A DNA stretch of 8,299 nucleotides from DASVXQ01 sp046727955 (lineage in GTDB: Bacteria; Actinomycetota; CALGFH01), in assembly GCA_046727955.1 (NCBI GenBank), contig JBKPDO010000150.1, positions 1 through 8,299 on the forward strand, written 5' to 3'. The position numbers and the translations under genes are program-made. Below the pieces are notes generated by a model. That model was not told the origin of the DNA. It ran no database searches and saw only the letters and a list, made by a program, of their open reading frames with translations. Positions 5,930 to 8,299 of the stretch are shown here, in pieces (the first letter of the stretch is position 1; each line of letters opens with the position of its first letter).

Positions 5930-6874
5930 GTGGCGGAAGCAGACGGTCGGATCGTGGTGCGCGACCTGACCAAGACCTTCGGCACCGTCACCGCGGTCGA
6001 CCGTCTGAGCTTCACGGTCGAGCCAGGCGTGATCACCGGCTTCCTGGGCCCCAACGGCGCCGGCAAGACGACCACGCTGCGCATGCTGCTCGGCCTGGTC
6101 ATCCCGGACGCGGGCACGGCGGCCATCGGCGGGCGCAGCTACGCCGAGCTGCCAGCGCACAGCGACCAGGTAGGTGCGGTGCTGGAGGCGACCGGTTTCC
6201 ACCCGGCCCGGAGCGGCCGGGACCACCTACGCGTCTACTGCACAGTGAGCGGCTACCCGCTGGCGCGCGCCGACGAGGTACTGGCGCTGGTCGGCCTGGC
6301 CGAGGCGGGCCGGCGGGCCGTCCGGGGCTACTCGCTGGGCATGCGCCAGCGGCTCGCGCTGGCCACCGCGCTGCTGGGCGACCCGCCGGTGCTGGTGCTG
6401 GACGAACCCAGCGGCGGCCTGGACCCGGAGGGCATGGCGTGGATGCGCGCGCTGCTGCGCGACTTCGCCAGCCACGGCCGCACCGTGCTGGTGTCCAGCC
6501 ACGTGCTCTCGGAGGTGCAGCTGCTCGTCGACCAGGTCGTGATCATCAACCAGGGCCGCCTGGTGCGGCAGGCAACCCTCGCCGAGCTCTCCAGCCGTCA
6601 CGACGAGGTGGTGTCGGTCCGCACGCCGAGCGCCGCCGAGCTGCTGACCGCGCTCGCCGCCGCCGGCGGCGGTGACGCCCGCATCGAACGGACCGGTCCG
6701 GACACCCTCCGCGTCACCGGGATCCCGGCCGCCCAGGTGGGCGAGCTGGCCTTCTCGGCAGGGGTGCGGCTGCACGAGCTCACCGCTGAGCGCGGCGGCC
6801 TGGAAGAGGTCTTCTTCACGCTTACGACCCAGACCGGCCAGACCCCATCGACCACGCGCCGGGGAGGACGCTGA
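5930..6874 (+). CDS. BcrA-like ABC exporter ATP-binding subunit
   Basis: A 314-residue ATPase. Visible motifs are Walker A GPNGAGKT (40-47), signature YSLGMRQR (133-140), Walker B VLVLDEPS (153-160), D-loop GGLD (161-164) and the switch His190 in LVSSHVLSE. The Q-loop position reads VGAVLEATGFHPARSGRDHL with Glu86 in place of the usual Gln, a variant seen in this BcrA-like branch (peptide-antibiotic and related exporters). The C-terminal part ends with LEEVFFTLT, the analogue of the DrrA end motif. GTG5930 is chosen because GGAG (5917-5920) lies 9 nt upstream and the ABC fold begins within a few residues. The gene is followed after 1 bp by the permease, and is divergent from blaI with a BlaI-like dyad over its promoter region, so BlaI-M56 control is likely. 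The exported compound is unknown. Confidence 0.93.
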   Translation: MAEADGRIVVRDLTKTFGTVTAVDRLSFTVEPGVITGFLGPNGAGKTTTLRMLLGLVIPDAGTAAIGGRSYAELPAHSDQVGAVLEATGFHPARSGRDHLRVYCTVSGYPLARADEVLALVGLAEAGRRAVRGYSLGMRQRLALATALLGDPPVLVLDEPSGGLDPEGMAWMRALLRDFASHGRTVLVSSHVLSEVQLLVDQVVIINQGRLVRQATLAELSSRHDEVVSVRTPSAAELLTALAAAGGGDARIERTGPDTLRVTGIPAAQVGELAFSAGVRLHELTAERGGLEEVFFTLTTQTGQTPSTTRRGGR

Positions 6875-6875
6875 C

Positions 6876-7637
6876 ATGCCGGGCTTGATCGCGGGCGAGT
6901 TCCGCAAGCTGTTCACCACATGGCTGTGGCTGTGGACGCTGCTTGCCGCGACGGCCATCACCGCGCTGTATGCCATCCTGGACATCGCCTTCGCCGACGC
7001 CCCTGACACCTTCACCCTGCCGCTGTCCACCCCCCAGGGCCAGCGCACCCTGCTCGCGGTCGGCGCCGCGGGCGCGCCGCTTGTCGCCGTGCTGGGCGCC
7101 ATCGGGCTGACCGGCGAGTTCCGCCACCGGACCGTCACGGCGACATTCCTGGCCACACCGCACCGGGGCCGGGTGGTCGTGGCCAAGCTGATCACTTACG
7201 CGCTGGTCGGCGCCGGCTATGGGCTGGCCGGCCTCGCCGTCACCATCACGATCGCGCTGCCGTGGCTGGCCAGCAACGACATCGACCTGGTGGTCGGCGG
7301 TGGCGCCATCGCCGCCACCCTGGCCGGCGTGACCGCCGCGGTCGCCATCTTCGCCATGCTCGGCGTCGGACTGGGGGCGCTGCTGCGTGAGCAAGTCGCG
7401 ACCGTGGCCGGGTTGCTGCTGTACCTGTACGTCGTGGAACGCGTCCTCACCAGCATCGCCGGCCTCGGCCGGTGGACGAGCTACCTGCCCGGCCAGGCCC
7501 AGGAAGCCCTCGTCGGCTCCACCCTGACCAACCAGCGGCTCCTCCAGCCGTGGCAGGGCGGCATCGTGCTGGTCGCCTACGGCCTGGTGCTCGCCCTGGC
7601 CGGCACCCGCCTGACCATCCGCCGGGACGTGACATGA
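6876..7637 (+). CDS. ABC-2 type permease partner of the BcrA-like ATPase
   Basis: A 253-residue inner-membrane protein with hydrophobic segments near 14-38, 57-78, 103-130, 141-169, 174-192 and 229-245, the six-segment plan of ABC-2 permeases. The N-terminal LIAGEFRKLFTTWLWLWTLL and the loop TGEFRHRTVTATFLATPHRG (79-98) are typical of actinobacterial permeases paired with BcrA-like ATPases; the GEFRH..T.......P.R pattern follows the second segment. It would form the membrane channel of the exporter. ATG6876 follows the ATPase stop by 1 bp and has a strong GGGGAGGA (6861-6868) 7 nt upstream. The 3' end overlaps the next gene by ATGA (7634-7637), so the three genes form a tightly coupled operon. 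Confidence 0.9.
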   Translation: MPGLIAGEFRKLFTTWLWLWTLLAATAITALYAILDIAFADAPDTFTLPLSTPQGQRTLLAVGAAGAPLVAVLGAIGLTGEFRHRTVTATFLATPHRGRVVVAKLITYALVGAGYGLAGLAVTITIALPWLASNDIDLVVGGGAIAATLAGVTAAVAIFAMLGVGLGALLREQVATVAGLLLYLYVVERVLTSIAGLGRWTSYLPGQAQEALVGSTLTNQRLLQPWQGGIVLVAYGLVLALAGTRLTIRRDVT

Positions 7638-8098
7638 CCCGCGACCGTGCAGCGCTGGCCAGCCTCACCGCCTGGCCGGCCAGGCGCTGGCTGGCCACCG
7701 TGGGAGGCGCGGCGGTCTTCGCCGTCGCCGCCGGCGCGCCAACCGACGTGATCCCCAACCCGCTGTTCAGCCGGATGACCCCGGTGCAATGGTGGAGCTA
7801 CCCCATCCTGGCCGTCACCGCGCTGCTGGGCGGCCTGGTCATGGCAACCTATGTGCGCTCACCCGCCCAGCCCGCCGCCCTGACCAGGACCGCCGGCGGT
7901 GGATTGCTGTCGGCCCTGGCGATCGGCTGCCCGGTCTGCAACAAAGCGGTCGTCCTGCTGCTCGGCTCCGCCGGGGCAATGACCGTGTGGGCGCCTCTGC
8001 AACCGATCCTCGGTCTCGTCTCGCTCGCGCTGCTCGCGTGGGCGCTGCGCACCCGCCTCGCCGCCGAGCGCGCCTGCCCGCTGCCCACCACCCGGTAA
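7634..8098 (+). CDS. Small four-segment membrane protein with CPVCNK motif, function unknown
   Basis: A 154-residue protein I recognise only as a conserved actinobacterial membrane protein without assigned function. Hydrophobic segments lie near 18-36, 54-73, 86-115 and 121-139. Between the first two is TDVIPNPLFSRMTPVQWWSY (37-56), with a PNPLFxRMTP core that looks conserved. The third segment contains AIGCPVCNKAVVLLLGSAGA, where Cys99 and Cys102 form a CPxC pair followed by Asn-Lys; then WAPLQPILGL leads to the last segment. A single further Cys148 is near the C-terminus. A CPxC pair at the membrane edge could be redox-active, like thioredoxin-type proteins, or bind a metal; neither can be decided here. 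The ATGA overlap with the permease (7634-7637) ties it to the exporter, so it may be an accessory or sensor subunit. It ends the operon. Confidence 0.85.
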   Translation: MTRDRAALASLTAWPARRWLATVGGAAVFAVAAGAPTDVIPNPLFSRMTPVQWWSYPILAVTALLGGLVMATYVRSPAQPAALTRTAGGGLLSALAIGCPVCNKAVVLLLGSAGAMTVWAPLQPILGLVSLALLAWALRTRLAAERACPLPTTR

Positions 8099-8201
8099 GG
8101 ATGCTGGTCACTGGGTTCACCCCGTCGCCTGACTGAGGACCATCACCGTCGTGCACGCGCGCTGTTGCGTTGCGCCGATCGGGGGCAGGCCGAGGCCGCA
8201 A

Positions 8202-8215
8202 CCCTCCCTTGAGGG
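8202..8215. terminator. Small hairpin between converging genes, weak terminator candidate
   Basis: CCCTC-CCTT-GAGGG forms a 5-bp stem with a 4-nt loop directly after the stop of the minus-strand gene at 8217 and about 100 bp after the exporter operon. No T-tract follows on either strand. It could act in both directions, but the stem is short. Confidence 0.25.
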
Positions 8216-8216
8216 A

Positions 8217-8297
8217 TCAGATCGCCAGGGCCAGTTCGTCGAGTGCGACAGCCAGCCGCCGGTTCGCTGGCTCTTCAGTGGCCAGCTCGTAATGGCC
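8217..8297 (-). CDS. C-terminal end of an unidentified gene (rest outside window)
   Basis: Reading the minus strand from the window edge gives 26 residues, GHYELATEEPANRRLAVA then LDELALAI, and a TGA stop. The amphipathic, helix-forming composition (Leu/Ala/Glu-rich, no low-complexity shift) and strong G/C third positions make it look like a genuine protein end. The other two minus-strand frames look worse: one meets an early stop, the other has an unlikely composition. The family cannot be recognised from so short a tail. It converges on the exporter operon. Confidence 0.5.
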   Translation of the reverse strand, partial: GHYELATEEPANRRLAVALDELALAI

Positions 8298-8299
8298 GC

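Noticed and set aside
5746..6126. N-terminal extension of the BlaI frame
   Set aside because: It runs antisense through the exporter ATPase and control region; normal BlaI length and homology begin at 5745.
6227..7195. Long minus-strand open frame opposite the second ABC operon
   Set aside because: No recognisable domain, and it crosses the junction of two well-supported genes in antisense.

Overview
This is a high-GC window (roughly 70% G+C by eye, strongly G/C-ending codons) that most resembles an Actinomycetota chromosome. The reasons are the DrrA/DrrB-type exporter, a BlaI/M56 pair, GTG starts, ATGA-overlapping operons, and a small CPVCNK membrane protein of a kind I associate with actinobacteria. 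There is no rRNA, tRNA, CRISPR array, transposase or phage gene, so placement below phylum is not possible.

Layout. (1) 2-130: the 3' end of a NifU-like Fe-S protein. (2) 198-1045: a decayed ATP-grasp ligase gene with two frameshifts and a large internal deletion. (3) 1035-4303: a TetR-type repressor on the minus strand, divergent from a three-gene plus-strand operon of DrrA-like ATPase, DrrB-like ABC-2 permease and METTL7/TMT1-like methyltransferase. The intergenic region holds facing promoters overlapped by palindromes. (4) 4352-7637 and on to 8098: a second module of mirrored design. A BlaI-family repressor and a short BlaR1-like M56 metallopeptidase lie on the minus strand and overlap by ATGA. 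They are divergent from a plus-strand operon of BcrA-like ATPase, ABC-2 permease and a 154-residue membrane protein with a CPVCNK motif. Two dyads of the same TTCTACA-N4-TGTAGAA layout lie in the 184-bp gap. One is beside blaI; the other covers a good -10 box ahead of the exporter. (5) 8099-8299: a short intergenic stretch and the C-terminal end of an unidentified minus-strand gene.

How the parts may work together. The window reads as two independently regulated efflux modules placed tail to tail between housekeeping-like genes. In the first, TetR would sense a small molecule and release the DrrAB exporter and a methyltransferase that could modify the same class of compound. In the second, the M56 protease would inactivate BlaI and so release both its own operon and the ABC exporter with its CPVCNK partner. 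The M56 protein lacks the C-terminal penicillin-binding sensor of classical BlaR1, so its signal is probably not direct beta-lactam acylation. The BlaI-M56-ABC-CPVCNK set is the most interesting candidate for a little-described system. The gene families are recognised from motifs. Substrates, operator occupancy and the role of the CPVCNK protein are inference.
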